From assembly GCF_034718895.1 (NCBI RefSeq), contig NZ_JAYERP010000001.1:186001-250000 (forward strand): DNA of 64,000 bases, in the 5' to 3' direction. The notes beneath the pieces were generated by a model, which saw only the letters and a list, made by a program, of their open reading frames with translations, had not been told where the DNA came from and searched no databases. Source of the stretch: Paenibacillus phoenicis. GTDB taxonomy: Bacteria > Bacillota > Bacilli > Paenibacillales > Paenibacillaceae. Positions 7,296 through 17,500 of the stretch are shown here, piece by piece; within the stretch, counting starts at the first letter, position 1; every line of letters begins with the position of its first letter. Position numbers and translations under genes: made by a program.

Positions 7296-8993
7296 TTACA
7301 TCACTTTAAAGCGTTCGATCATCGTATGAAGCCGTTCGGCTAGACCGGACAGGAAGCTGGCGGAAGCATCAACCTCCTCCATAGCAGCCAACTGTTGCTG
7401 GGAGAATGAGGACATGTCCTGTGCGCCGACCGCCGTATGGCCCGCAAACCGCACGATTTCGTCAATCGACTGCACCAGTCTTTGCGAGTTGTCGGACAGG
7501 AGCCGAACCGCTTCACTGATATCAGCGATCGATGCAGCGGTAATTTCCGACGAGGCTGCGATGTCGGTAAAAGAAGCTCCGGCGCTGCGCACCAGCTCGA
7601 CGCCTCGCTTCGTTTCACGGACGGTCTCGTCCATTGCGCTGCCGGTGAGCTCTACCTGCCCAACGATGTGGGTGATCAGCTCGCTAATTTGCTTCGCCGA
7701 GGCTGCGGAACGTTCCGCCAGCTTGCGGACCGAGGAGGCGACTACGGCAAATCCGCTGCCGTATTCTCCGGCGCGGGCCGCTTCAATTGAAGCATTTAAC
7801 GCGAGCAGGTTGGTTTCGGCGGCGATGTCGGTCATGATGTCCAGGATGCTCTGCACTTCTTTGGAGCGGCTGCCCAGCTCCTCAATGATCGCAGAGAGCT
7901 GAACGATTTTGGCTTCCATGGTGGACATTTGCTCTACGCTGGACTGGATGGCTTGTTCCCCTTGGTTTGATGCGGCGGAGACCTGCTGCGCCGATGTTAA
8001 GACGCCTTCGGCATGGCGAGCGATCTGCCCAATCCGATCGGACATGTCACGCAGCATGGTCGCCCCGGTTTCCAGGTTCGTAAGTTGTCGCTCCGCACCT
8101 TCGGCAAGGGATTGGGTAATTTCAGCCGCTTGCTCACCCGCTTTTCCGGTTTGCTGTGCACTCGCGGATAGCTGCTCCGAGGACGAGGCCACCTGCATCG
8201 AAGTGACGTTCACCTCGGTGATCAACTGCCGCAAGCTGCCCACCATCTTCGCAAAATTTTGCGTTAATTTGCCGATTTCATCCTGACCTTGAAGCACGTT
8301 CGTCTGTACGGTCAAATCGCCCTCGGCAACCCGCTCCACCTGCCGGGACAACGTTTCCAGCGGCCGAATCATCCGGTGGATAAAGAAGTACACGAAAACA
8401 ACTGCGGCGAGCAGGACAACGATGCCGATGATAAAAGGCAGGAGCAGGATGTCGCGAGTTCTCTCCCCGATGATCGAGGCGTCGAAGTTAATGACCATTA
8501 GACCGATGATCTCTTGGTCGGGGTCATGATTTTTGTAGATCGGGCCGTAACCGCTGAGCAGCTTCACGCCGTCATAAGAATAGACCTTGGTATACACAGG
8601 ATGCTTCATCTCAAGAATCATGTCCCGGTCCTGATCATTGAAATAAAAAGCGTCTCCCGCTTGATATCCCCGGCTTTTGAGGTTCTGGTCAGCCGCAAGA
8701 ATGGTGCCGTCCAGCGACATCAAAAACACTTCCTTAAACAACGACTTATGCTCTACCGTCCAGTTTAATCGTTTCTCCAGCTCCGCAAGGCCGGTACGGT
8801 CTCCGGAGGCAAGACGGGCAACCGCTTCCGGATCTACAAGCCCGGTGGTAATATTGGCACAGCCCACCGTTTCAATACCGACGGATGTCTCGACCTCACG
8901 ATACGTTGTTTGATAAGCAAATATCCCGATCAGCAAACCAACTAGAAGCAGTAGTCCGATCAGAACAGAGGTAATTTTTTGAGCAAAACTCAT
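7296..8993 (-). CDS. Methyl-accepting chemotaxis protein
   Basis: A 565-residue transmembrane chemoreceptor. Span 1 (about residues 8-30) is followed by an extracytoplasmic Cache-like sensor domain (about 35-180, with LFKEVFLMSLDGTILAAD), span 2 (about 185-208), HAMP (RMIRPLETLSRQVERVAEGD) and a long coiled-coil signalling domain. The tip TNLLALNASIEAARAGEYG binds CheA/CheW. The start is the ATG at 8993 with AGGAGA upstream; the 39 extra codons to 9110 lack an RBS. No other chemotaxis genes are nearby, so this is an orphan receptor of unknown ligand. Confidence 0.93.
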   Translation of the reverse strand: MSFAQKITSVLIGLLLLVGLLIGIFAYQTTYREVETSVGIETVGCANITTGLVDPEAVARLASGDRTGLAELEKRLNWTVEHKSLFKEVFLMSLDGTILAADQNLKSRGYQAGDAFYFNDQDRDMILEMKHPVYTKVYSYDGVKLLSGYGPIYKNHDPDQEIIGLMVINFDASIIGERTRDILLLPFIIGIVVLLAAVVFVYFFIHRMIRPLETLSRQVERVAEGDLTVQTNVLQGQDEIGKLTQNFAKMVGSLRQLITEVNVTSMQVASSSEQLSASAQQTGKAGEQAAEITQSLAEGAERQLTNLETGATMLRDMSDRIGQIARHAEGVLTSAQQVSAASNQGEQAIQSSVEQMSTMEAKIVQLSAIIEELGSRSKEVQSILDIMTDIAAETNLLALNASIEAARAGEYGSGFAVVASSVRKLAERSAASAKQISELITHIVGQVELTGSAMDETVRETKRGVELVRSAGASFTDIAASSEITAASIADISEAVRLLSDNSQRLVQSIDEIVRFAGHTAVGAQDMSSFSQQQLAAMEEVDASASFLSGLAERLHTMIERFKVM

Positions 8994-9150
8994 ATTCCAT
9001 CTCCTATCCCCATAGGCTTGAAGACTGTATATGCCAGCAACACTAAGACACATTATATAGAGAATCGATGCGCTGGATGTAACTAATCGCACTTCTAATT
9101 GTCGAAACAAGTGAAAAAAGTGAGAAAAATATCACAAAAGGTGACGAGTC

Positions 9151-9717
9151 ATGTCAGTAAATGAAGAAAAATGGAGATTATTTATCGCCATCCCTCTTCC
9201 GCAAGAGGTCAAGTATAAGCTGGAGGAGTGGTGCAGCGAGCAAAAAACGAGATTGGATTTCAAAAAATGGGTACATGCCGAAGACTACCATATTACCGTG
9301 CAGTTTCTGGGAGATACGGCTCCGGGGCGTTTGGACGAGCTGCTGGCTTCATTATCGCGGGCAGCAAAGGGGATGGGCCCGCTGGAATTGGAAGCGGCGG
9401 GGATTGGTACCTTTGGACGTCCGGCAAGTCCCAGCGTGTTATGGGCTGGCGTCCGCGGTGAGGTGGCCGGGCTGGAGAGCCTGCACAGCCGGGTGACGTC
9501 GGAGAACCGGGCACTCGGCTTTGTGCCGGAGGAACGGCGCTTCAGCCCGCATATTACGTTGGCCCGGAAATATCGAGAAGGGGCCAGATTAGATCCTGCA
9601 GCGCTGCAGACCCAACCGGAATTCGGCAGTTGGAGGGCCGATCGTCTGGTCATCTATCAGACGCATATGCACAAGCGTCCGATGTATGAGGTGGTTGGAT
9701 CTGCGCTGTTGACTTAG
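9151..9717 (+). CDS. thpR: RNA 2',3'-cyclic phosphodiesterase (ThpR / 2'-5' RNA ligase family)
   Basis: A 188-residue 2H phosphoesterase with the two signature motifs HITVQFLGD (HxTx at about residue 49) and HITLARK (about residue 132). Members hydrolyse 2',3'-cyclic phosphate ends of RNA; in vivo substrates are poorly known. The RBS AAAGGTGAC precedes the ATG. Its stop overlaps by three bases the stop of the convergent glycosyltransferase gene, leaving no room for a terminator. Confidence 0.92.
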   Translation: MSVNEEKWRLFIAIPLPQEVKYKLEEWCSEQKTRLDFKKWVHAEDYHITVQFLGDTAPGRLDELLASLSRAAKGMGPLELEAAGIGTFGRPASPSVLWAGVRGEVAGLESLHSRVTSENRALGFVPEERRFSPHITLARKYREGARLDPAALQTQPEFGSWRADRLVIYQTHMHKRPMYEVVGSALLT

Positions 9718-10934
9718 TTGGCCTGCTGCTCGGCAGGGCTGGCCGTCTGCAGGCGTACGCGGACCGGAGCGGCTGCCTGATACAGCAGATGAAGGACAGC
9801 TTCTGCACAGCGGTCAGGCTGATAGCTGGGTTGCAGCAAGGCAGGCTCCGGTCCGGGTTGAAGATCCGAAGCGTGTCGATTGCGGATTTGTTCAAACCAT
9901 ACGTCCAGCACGTCCGGTGAAGTCAGCTCAGCCCCATAGCCGTGCTGAACGAAATATTCGCGATTCTTCTCCTCCTGACCTGGGATCGACTCAAAGAACA
10001 ACATCGGGATGCTTTTGGCCATTCCCTCGGTGCAGGTCATTCCGCCGGGTTTGGTAATCAGAAGGTCGGAGGCATCCATCCATTTGCCGATTTGCCGCGT
10101 GAACCCGATCACCTTCATGTTTGGATGCTGAAGGGCCGGATGCGCACGTAGTCGAGCAGCAAGCTTCTCGTTGCTGCCGGTGCAGCAGACGACTTGGATC
10201 TCCTCTCGCCAAGCCGCCAGTTTGTCCAGCAGCTCCTCACGAAGCAGCAATCCCCAGCCGCCGCCCATGACAAGGGCAGTGGGCATATTCTTTAACCCCA
10301 ATTCCTCCCGGGCGGACGCCTTCTCTTGCTTGCTCCAGAAATCCGGGTGCACGGGAATGCCTGTCACCTGCACCTTGGAGGGGGCTACCCCGCGCTGCAC
10401 GAGCAGAGCTTTGACCTCAGGGGCGGAGACGAGGTACCGATCCACACCGGGACTCATCCAGGAACCGTGGGCATCGTAATCCGTGATGAGCGTGCACAGC
10501 GGCACGTTCAGATCTGAAGTGAGCTTCAGGTAGGACATGATGGCGCTGGGAATCGGATGCGTGCAGACGATCAGATCGGGCTGAAGCTGCGCGATGACTT
10601 CGGCCGCGTGGGTATAGAACATTTTGTGCAAGGCCAAACGGGCAAACTTGCCTACCGGCTTCTCGTACTTGTGCTTATAAAAAAGGCCTACCAACGCAGG
10701 GCTCGTATTTACCGTCATCCGATACGCGGATAGGATTAGGGGCGCCACCGTCGGATTCAGAAACGAGCCCAGCTCCAGCACCTTCGTCTGGATTTGCGGG
10801 TTTTTCCGCTTCAGTCCGGCCGCCAGCGCATGTCCGGCCTGCGTATGTCCACTTCCAAAGCCTTCCGATAGGATCAACACTCTTCTTTTTCGCATGAGGA
10901 TATCACCTGCTTCTATTAGATCGTTCCGATTCAT
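9714..10934 (-). CDS. MGDG-synthase/UgtP-family processive glycosyltransferase
   Basis: A 406-residue GT-B enzyme of family GT28, probably adding sugar to diacylglycerol to make glycolipids that anchor lipoteichoic acid. The N-terminal half has the MGDG-synthase pattern (LILSEGFGSGHTQAGHALAA, then CTHPIPSAIMSYLK and TLITDYDAHGSW). The C-terminal half has the nucleotide-sugar loop TKPGGMTCTEGMAKSIPMLF. The first ATG (10934) has AGGAAG upstream; a second ATG 39 bases later (10895), preceded by AGGTGAT, starts closer to the conserved core. The C-terminal 40 residues are Pro/Ala/Gln rich and variable. Substrate not determinable here. Confidence 0.88.
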   Translation of the reverse strand: MNRNDLIEAGDILMRKRRVLILSEGFGSGHTQAGHALAAGLKRKNPQIQTKVLELGSFLNPTVAPLILSAYRMTVNTSPALVGLFYKHKYEKPVGKFARLALHKMFYTHAAEVIAQLQPDLIVCTHPIPSAIMSYLKLTSDLNVPLCTLITDYDAHGSWMSPGVDRYLVSAPEVKALLVQRGVAPSKVQVTGIPVHPDFWSKQEKASAREELGLKNMPTALVMGGGWGLLLREELLDKLAAWREEIQVVCCTGSNEKLAARLRAHPALQHPNMKVIGFTRQIGKWMDASDLLITKPGGMTCTEGMAKSIPMLFFESIPGQEEKNREYFVQHGYGAELTSPDVLDVWFEQIRNRHASDLQPGPEPALLQPSYQPDRCAEAVLHLLYQAAAPVRVRLQTASPAEQQAN

Positions 10935-11085
10935 TGCTTCCTAATACTAAGTTTATGTTGTTTATATTCCGGTTTAAAGGGGCTGGGGACGGGTCGACCC
11001 ACTGGACCTAGGTCGGGGAGAATCAAGGGAAAAGGGCCTTGGAACAAGCTGGTGAAAGTGAATGAAAAATTCTGAAAAAAACATC

Positions 11086-11114
11086 TTGCATTTCTGAAGC
11101 GAAAGGAGTAAAGT
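11086..11114 (+). promoter_or_regulatory. Promoter candidate of the tetR-yhgE unit
   Basis: TTGCAT (11086-11091) and TAAAGT (11109-11114) are 17 bases apart, just before a long palindrome. Confidence 0.45.
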
Positions 11115-11127
11115 ATGAATTGACCAA

Positions 11128-11152
11128 ATGACCGAAAATGAATTTCAGTCAT
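11128..11152 (+). promoter_or_regulatory. 25-bp palindromic operator candidate for the TetR regulator
   Basis: The 25 bases starting ATGACCGAAA and ending TTCAGTCAT are a near-perfect palindrome: outer ATGAC/GTCAT, inner GAAA/TTTC. They lie between the promoter candidate and the tetR start, as expected for autorepression by a TetR-family dimer. Confidence 0.6.
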
Positions 11153-11205
11153 TTTTTGGCCGGGAAATGTTTTTCCATTATTCCAAGCGCAGGGAGGTGA
11201 CATGG

Positions 11206-11793
11206 ATGGCTGTGGTAGATCGCCGTAAACTCGTCATCGAAGCAGCAGAAAAGTCCTTTGCTTTATTTGGCTACAAAGCGACGACGATGGACCAAGTGGC
11301 GAAAATAGCAAATGTGGCAAAGGGAACCATCTACACCTTCTTCACGAACAAAGAGGAGTTGTTCGATGAAATTCTGCGTTCCGTCATTATGGAGATGAAG
11401 CGGGTCATCGAGCCGGAAATTGACGAGGAGAAGCCCTTCTTTGAGAACTTGCATCGGGCGATGGATGCGCTGCTGGAATTCCGCCGTGAGCATGAGCTCC
11501 TCATCAAGTTGTCCCAAGAGGTTCGCGACTTCGGCACTCCGAAAGCGAAGGAGGGATTGGAGCAGATCGAACACGCGATTCTGGAATATCTGGAGCGCCA
11601 TCTGTCCCGGGCGGCCGAGCGGCAAGAGATCCGCTCGTATGATCCCAAGCTGCTCGCTTTCGTTGTGTTTAAGCTCTATATCGCGTTAACCTCGGACTGG
11701 AACAAGAATAATCCGCCTTTGAGCAAAGAACAAATCAAGGAGTTTATCCGCGATTTTCTGGCTGGAGGCCTGCTTCTGCCAAGGGAAGTTTAA
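11206..11793 (+). CDS. TetR/AcrR-family transcriptional regulator (YhgD-like)
   Basis: A 195-residue TetR regulator. The N-terminal helix-turn-helix is clear (AAEKSFALFGYKATTMDQVA, then GTIYTFFTNKEELF), followed by an all-helical ligand-binding domain. The start is the ATG at 11206 with GGGAGGTGAC upstream, not the earlier in-frame ATG at 11128, which would lie in the operator. It precedes a YhgE/Pip membrane protein by 56 bases, the same pairing as yhgD-yhgE in B. subtilis, so it probably represses itself and yhgE. Confidence 0.9.
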   Translation: MAVVDRRKLVIEAAEKSFALFGYKATTMDQVAKIANVAKGTIYTFFTNKEELFDEILRSVIMEMKRVIEPEIDEEKPFFENLHRAMDALLEFRREHELLIKLSQEVRDFGTPKAKEGLEQIEHAILEYLERHLSRAAERQEIRSYDPKLLAFVVFKLYIALTSDWNKNNPPLSKEQIKEFIRDFLAGGLLLPREV

Positions 11794-11849
11794 AGGAACT
11801 ACATTCAACAATTTAGAGAAAGAAGCCACCAAGGGGAGAGAAAGCAAAA

Positions 11850-14039
11850 ATGAAATCATTAAGTGTATTTTTCAAGGATATGGGAGCCACCTTTAAAAAT
11901 CCTAAAGTGTTCATCCCGATTCTTGTTGTGCTGTTCATTCCCGTACTGTACAGCGGCATGTTCCTGACGGCCTTCTGGGATCCGTACGGGAAGATGAACG
12001 AGCTGCCGGTAGCGGTGGTGAACGAGGATCAGGGCGCGCAATACGAGGGGAAGGAACTGAAGGTCGGCGAGGACCTCGTTGCCGAACTGAAGAAGAGCGA
12101 CGACTTCCAATGGAAGTTCGTCACCCGCGAGCAAGCGGAAACCGGGATGAAGAATAATGAGTATTACATGACGATCATCATTCCGGACAATTTCTCTTCA
12201 CAAGCGACCACATTGATGGATGAAAATCCGTCGCCGGCTCAGTTGATCTTTGAGCCAAACGAAGGTTACAACTTCCTGGCCGCGCAAATCGGCGGTACGG
12301 CTGTGAAAGAGATCAAATCGAAAGTGTCCGCCAAAGTGACGGAAGCCTATACGGAAACCTTGTTTGACCAAGTGGAGAAAATCTCCGGCGGCCTCAGTGA
12401 GGCGGGCGACGGGGCCAGCACCCTCAACGAAGGGGCGGCCAAGCTTGACGACGGAACCAAGAAGCTGAAAGAAAATCTGGCGAAGCTCGTCGCCGGCACG
12501 ATGAAACTCGAAGACGGCGTAGCGCCTCTGGAGAAAGGTACGCAGTCGTTATATCAAGGCATCAATGAAGTGAAGGACGGTGCTGGCAGCCTCGCCAGCG
12601 GCTTGAAGCAGCTGGAAGCGGCCAGCCAACAGCTGGAAGCTGGCGCAAAGCAAGCGCATCAAGGCGGTACCAAGCTGCAGGCAGGCCTTCAATCGTCGCT
12701 GGAAGGCGCGAAGAAGCTGGAAGCTGGCTTGACCGCATCTGAACAAGGCAGCGCCCAACTGCAATCCGGCCTGGAAGCGTCGGTGCAAGGAAGCGAGAAG
12801 GTAGCCGCAGGGGCGAACAGCGTGGCGCAAGGCTTGGAACAGCTGGCCCAAGCGAATCCGGAACTGGCGAAGAACGCGGCGGTTCAGCAGTTGATCGCGG
12901 CCAGCAAGCAGGTCGCCCAAGGCAGCGAGCAGTTGCACCAAGGGAATCAGCAGCTGCTGAAAGGCAGCCAAGACCTACACAGCGCCCAGCAGCAGTTGGT
13001 TCAAGGCGGGCAGCAATTAACGGCGGGTCAAGAGCAGCTGTTGCAAGGCATGACCGAGCTGAACGCCGGACAAGAGAAGCTGGCGAGCGGCCTGGAGCAA
13101 TTTAGCGGCAAGCTGTCGGAAGCGGCGGCTGGCGGCAAGAAGCTGGCAAGCGGTGCCGGACAGCTGAGCGCAGGCGCCAAACAACTGCTCGGCGGTGTTG
13201 AGCAATTGTCTGGCGGCGTAGGCACGCTGGCGGACGGCTCGAAGCAGCTGGATGCAGGTGCGGGTGAACTGAAGGACGGCATGGATCAACTGACAGAAGG
13301 CTCGGGCGAGCTGGCTTCGAAGCTGACCGATGCCGCAGAACAAACCTCCGGCGTGAAGAAAACCGATGCGCTTGTGAACATGTATGCTCAGCCGATTGAG
13401 ATCAACGAGCAGAAGGTTAATGAAGTACCTAACTACGGCACCGGCTTTGCACCATACTTCTTGTCGCTGGGCCTGTTCGTTGGGGCGCTGATCTCGACGC
13501 TGGTTGTGCCGGTCAGAGGCACTTCGGTGGCGGAAGCCAGCGGCTGGAGCCGCTTCGTAAGCCGTACGCTGACTTTTGCCGGCATGAGTCTGATACAGTC
13601 CTTGCTGGCGTCTGCACTGGTTCTTTACGGATTGGGGCTTGAGGTCAAGAGCGTTCCGCTCTTCTATCTCTTCGCCTTTGTCACCAGCTTGTGCTACATG
13701 TTGATCATTCAAGCACTTGTAACCTGGATGGAGAACCCGGGACGGTTCTTGGCGATCCTGATGCTGATTTTCCAACTGACGACCAGCGCAGGAACGTTCC
13801 CGCTCGAACTGATTCCGAACTGGATGAAAGCCTTCAATCCGATCCTGCCGATGACGTACAGCGTCAAAGGCTTCAAGGCGGTCATCTCCACCGGCGATAT
13901 GCCGATGGCTTGGGAAAACATCGGATGGTTGGTTGCGTTTGGCGTTGTATTTCTGGCGTTTACGCTGGTGTACTTCCTGCGCCACGAACGCAGTACAGAA
14001 CGCAGTCCTGAAGCCAACCTGAGCGTACAGTCGCACTAA
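11850..14039 (+). CDS. yhgE: YhgE/Pip-domain membrane protein
   Basis: A 729-residue membrane protein of the YhgE/Pip (phage infection protein) family. Residues about 1-45 hold span 1 and the YhgE N-terminal signature (VLYSGMFLTAFWDPYG, LPVAVVNEDQGA). A long extracytoplasmic middle (about 170-490) consists of degenerate repeats built on L..G..QL..G, predicted helical or coiled. The C-terminal third has five or six spans of ABC-2-like topology. Relatives serve as phage receptors, for example YueB and lactococcal Pip. The gene sits in a two-gene unit with the TetR regulator and has its own terminator. The transport function is unproven. Confidence 0.9.
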   Translation: MKSLSVFFKDMGATFKNPKVFIPILVVLFIPVLYSGMFLTAFWDPYGKMNELPVAVVNEDQGAQYEGKELKVGEDLVAELKKSDDFQWKFVTREQAETGMKNNEYYMTIIIPDNFSSQATTLMDENPSPAQLIFEPNEGYNFLAAQIGGTAVKEIKSKVSAKVTEAYTETLFDQVEKISGGLSEAGDGASTLNEGAAKLDDGTKKLKENLAKLVAGTMKLEDGVAPLEKGTQSLYQGINEVKDGAGSLASGLKQLEAASQQLEAGAKQAHQGGTKLQAGLQSSLEGAKKLEAGLTASEQGSAQLQSGLEASVQGSEKVAAGANSVAQGLEQLAQANPELAKNAAVQQLIAASKQVAQGSEQLHQGNQQLLKGSQDLHSAQQQLVQGGQQLTAGQEQLLQGMTELNAGQEKLASGLEQFSGKLSEAAAGGKKLASGAGQLSAGAKQLLGGVEQLSGGVGTLADGSKQLDAGAGELKDGMDQLTEGSGELASKLTDAAEQTSGVKKTDALVNMYAQPIEINEQKVNEVPNYGTGFAPYFLSLGLFVGALISTLVVPVRGTSVAEASGWSRFVSRTLTFAGMSLIQSLLASALVLYGLGLEVKSVPLFYLFAFVTSLCYMLIIQALVTWMENPGRFLAILMLIFQLTTSAGTFPLELIPNWMKAFNPILPMTYSVKGFKAVISTGDMPMAWENIGWLVAFGVVFLAFTLVYFLRHERSTERSPEANLSVQSH

Positions 14040-14055
14040 TCAAATCATGATTACA

Positions 14056-14097
14056 GAAGATCCGCTCTCTGGAATTCCGGAGGGCGGATCTTTTTTG
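14056..14097 (+). terminator. Terminator after yhgE-like gene
   Basis: AAGATCCGC pairs with GCGGATCTT and is followed by T6; an inner GGAATTCC lies in the loop. Confidence 0.9.
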
Positions 14098-14540
14098 TAG
14101 GTGGGTAGATATCCCTGAGCCGAGCCTTTTGCAGGATGATCCCGAATCATCAGTCGAGTTTGGCCGGGACACATTCTTTACCGGGACATAAACTCTATAG
14201 TAAAGTTCCCGATCGGGTTACGGACCTTAGGAGCAACGGGCAACAGGTTCGCTCCTACCCCTTAAAAAAAGGGATAATGGTGCAAATAGACACGCAGAGA
14301 CAACCACACGTCTTCATATGGTGACGCTTTCGTGGCAAAACCGCCCTGTCACGGCCTAAAAGTTCTAATCAATAGTGCAAAATAAAGAGAATATAATGCA
14401 AAAACAGATGTGACATTTTCCGTTAGAATAAAAAGAAAGATTGAACCGGGCTTATCCGGCGTAGTCGCAGGACATAGGGACTGATCCATTCTATTCGCTA
14501 ATGATGTTTGAACTACCTCTAAATAGAAAGGTTGCGTCAG
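14098..14540 (+). other. Long leader region upstream of gltB
   Basis: A 440-base gap without a convincing gene. It holds a hairpin TAGGAGC/GCTCCTA (about 14229-14257), a repeated CCGGGACA, a TATAAT at 14392-14397 and, just after it, a TnrA/GlnR-like site. No T-box specifier or AGGGTGGNACCGCG motif and no known riboswitch consensus could be seen. The short open frame within it (14136-14324) has no RBS and is probably spurious. Confidence 0.5.
14409..14425 (+). promoter_or_regulatory. TnrA/GlnR-like nitrogen-control site
   Basis: The 17 bases TGTGACATTTTCCGTTA match 14 of 17 positions of the TnrA/GlnR consensus TGTNANAWWWTMTNACA. They lie 11 bases after a TATAAT, where binding would repress gltB. 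In B. subtilis gltAB is repressed by TnrA. Confidence 0.4.
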
Positions 14541-17500
14541 ATGATGAAACATACCGTTATACCTCCCAAGCAGGGACTCTATGATCCCGCTTTCGAAAAA
14601 GACGCTTGCGGCATGGGCTTCGTGGCTCATATCAAAGGGAAAGCCTCCCATGATATCGTCAGCCAAGCGCTGACCATGCTGGCGAATATGGAACACCGGG
14701 GCGGCCAAGGCAGCGAACCGAATTCGGGGGATGGCGCAGGTATTTTACTGCAAATCCCGCACCGTTTTTTTGCCGCTGAAGCAGCAAAGCTTGGATTTAC
14801 ACTGCCGGAGGCAGGACAATATGGCGTTGGGATGCTGTTCCTGCCTCATGACGAAGCGGTTCGGGCTAAGCAGGAGGAAGAGCTCGTGCGTATCGCCGAG
14901 GAGGAAGGACAACGCGTCCTTGGCTTCCGTACGGTGCCAACTCGCGACGATATGCTGGGCCAATCGGCCAAAGCGGCTAAACCGTTCGTCCGCCAGATTT
15001 TTATCGAGCGTTCCGCAGATCTGAAGGAGGATCTGGACTTTGAGCGCAAGCTGTACGTGATCCGGCGCCGGGCTGAACGCGCGATCCGCTATAGCGGCGC
15101 CGAGCAAGGGGATGCTTTTTACGTACCCAGCTTATCGTGCCGGAAAGTAGTCTACAAAGGGATGCTGACCACGGAGCAGGTCGGGCAATTCTACCTCGAC
15201 TTGCGGGACGAGAGACTGGAATCGGCTATCGCGATGGTGCACTCGCGCTTCAGTACGAATACGTTCCCAAGCTGGGAGCGGGCGCATCCGTACCGCTTTA
15301 TGATTCACAACGGCGAGATTAATACGCTGCGCGGCAACGTGAACTGGATGCATGCCCGTCAGTCGATGTTCAAGAGCGAGAAGTTTGGCGACGATTTGGA
15401 AAAGGTAAAACCGATCATCAATCCGGACGGCTCGGATACGGCGATGTTCGACAATACGTTTGAATTCCTGTACTTGAGCGGACGCTCCCTGCCTCACGTA
15501 GCGATGATGATGGTGCCTGAGCCTTGGGTTGGCCGGGACGACATGGACCCGGACAAAAAGGCGTTCTACGAATACCACAGCACGATGATGGAGCCATGGG
15601 ACGGGCCTGCGGCGATGGGCTTTACCGACGGGATCCAGATTGGGGCGATTTTGGACCGGAACGGCTTGCGTCCATCGCGTTATTACGTAACGAAGGACGA
15701 CTTGATCGTCCTCTCCTCGGAGGTTGGCGTGCTTGATATCCCGGCGGAGAATGTGCTCTATAAGGACCGGCTGCGTCCGGGCCGGATGCTGCTGGTCGAC
15801 ACGCAGGTAGGCCGGATCATTTCCGACGAGGAAGTGAAATCCGCCATCGCGAAGGAGCATCCGTACCGTGAATGGCTGAACGAGCATCTCGTTGAGCTGG
15901 AAGATCTGCCGGAAGCGAAAGAACTGCCGCCGGAGAGTCATGAAGACATTGCGCGCCGTCAAATGGCGTTTGGCTATACGTATGAAGACCTGCGGAAGGT
16001 GCTTGAGCCGATGGCCTTAACCGGTCAGGAAAATATCGCTTCGATGGGTTACGACGCGCCGCTCGCCGTCTTGTCCGAACATCCGCAGCGATTGTACAAC
16101 TACTTCAAGCAGATGTTTGCGCAGGTTACCAACCCGCCGATCGATGCGATCCGCGAGGAGCTCGTTACCTCGACCGCAACGACGATTGGGCCGGAGCGCA
16201 ACCTGCTTCAGCCGGAGCCGGAGAGCTGCCGTCAAATCCGGTTGGATTCGCCGATTCTGTCCAATGAGGACTTTGCGAAAATCCGCCATCTGCACCGGCC
16301 AGGGTTTAAAGCGATCACGATTCCAATCCTGTTCCCGGCTGCCGAAGGAGCGGAGGGGCTGCGCAAGGCGTTGGATACGTTATGCGAAGCAGCAGATCGG
16401 GTCATCGCCAAGGGCCATAATATCCTGATCTTGTCCGACCGCGATATGGATGCGGAGAACGCGGCTATCCCGGCGTTGCTGGCAGTATCCTGCTTGCATC
16501 ACCATCTGATCCGTGAAGAGACGCGGACCAAGGTCAGCCTGCTGCTGGAGTCGGGCGAGCCGCGTGAAGTACACCATTTTGCGTTGCTGCTTGGTTACGG
16601 CGTCAGCGCAGTGAATCCATATCTTGCGTTCGAATCGTTAAAGGATATGATTGCTCAAGGGATGCTGCAGGGCATTTCGCATGAAAAAGCGGTGTACAAC
16701 TTCATTAAAGCTGCGACCAAAGGGGTCGTTAAAACGTTGTCCAAAATGGGCATCTCGACGATTCAATCGTACCGCGGGGCGCAAATTTTCGAAGCGGTTG
16801 GCCTGGAGCCTTCCTTCGTAGACCGTTACTTTACGTGGACGCCGTCGCGGATCGGGGGCATTGGCTTGAAAGAAGTGGCCGCCGAAACGCTCGCCCATCA
16901 TTTCCGTGCCTTTACCGATAAGGATGGCAATGACAAGGTGCTGGATTCCATCGGGGAATACCAGTGGCGCAGCGGCGGGGAAGAGCATCTATTCAACCCG
17001 CAAACGGTGCATTTGCTGCAGCAGGCGGTCCGTACGGGCGATTATAAACTGTATAAGAAATTCGCCGAGCTGGTGCAAGGCGAGAACAATAAACATTTGA
17101 CGCTGCGCTCTTTGCTGGAGCTGAAGCCGGTCGGGCCGAAGGTGCCGCTGGAGGAAGTGGAATCGGCTGCTTCGATCATGCGCCGCTTCAAGACCGGGGC
17201 GATGTCGTTTGGCTCGATCAGTAAAGAAGCGCATGAGACGATTGCGATCGCGATGAACCGCATCGGAGGCAAGAGCAACACCGGCGAAGGCGGCGAGGAT
17301 CCGGCGCGTTATGTGCCGGACGCTAACGGCGATCTGCGCCGCAGCGCGATCAAGCAGGTGGCGTCGGGACGGTTTGGTGTTACATCGCACTACTTGGTGA
17401 ACGCCGACGAAATCCAGATTAAGATGGCGCAAGGGGCGAAACCGGGTGAAGGCGGTCAGCTGCCGGGCCGTAAGGTGTATCCTTGGGTAGCGGAAGTACG

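Noticed and set aside
13017-14036. Long antisense frame in the yhgE-like gene
   Set aside because: Mirror of the repetitive coding sequence; composition is Gln/Arg/His-rich nonsense.
14098-14540. T-box or known riboswitch in the gltB leader
   Set aside because: Hairpins are present, but no AGGGTGGNACCGCG box, specifier loop or known riboswitch core could be recognised.
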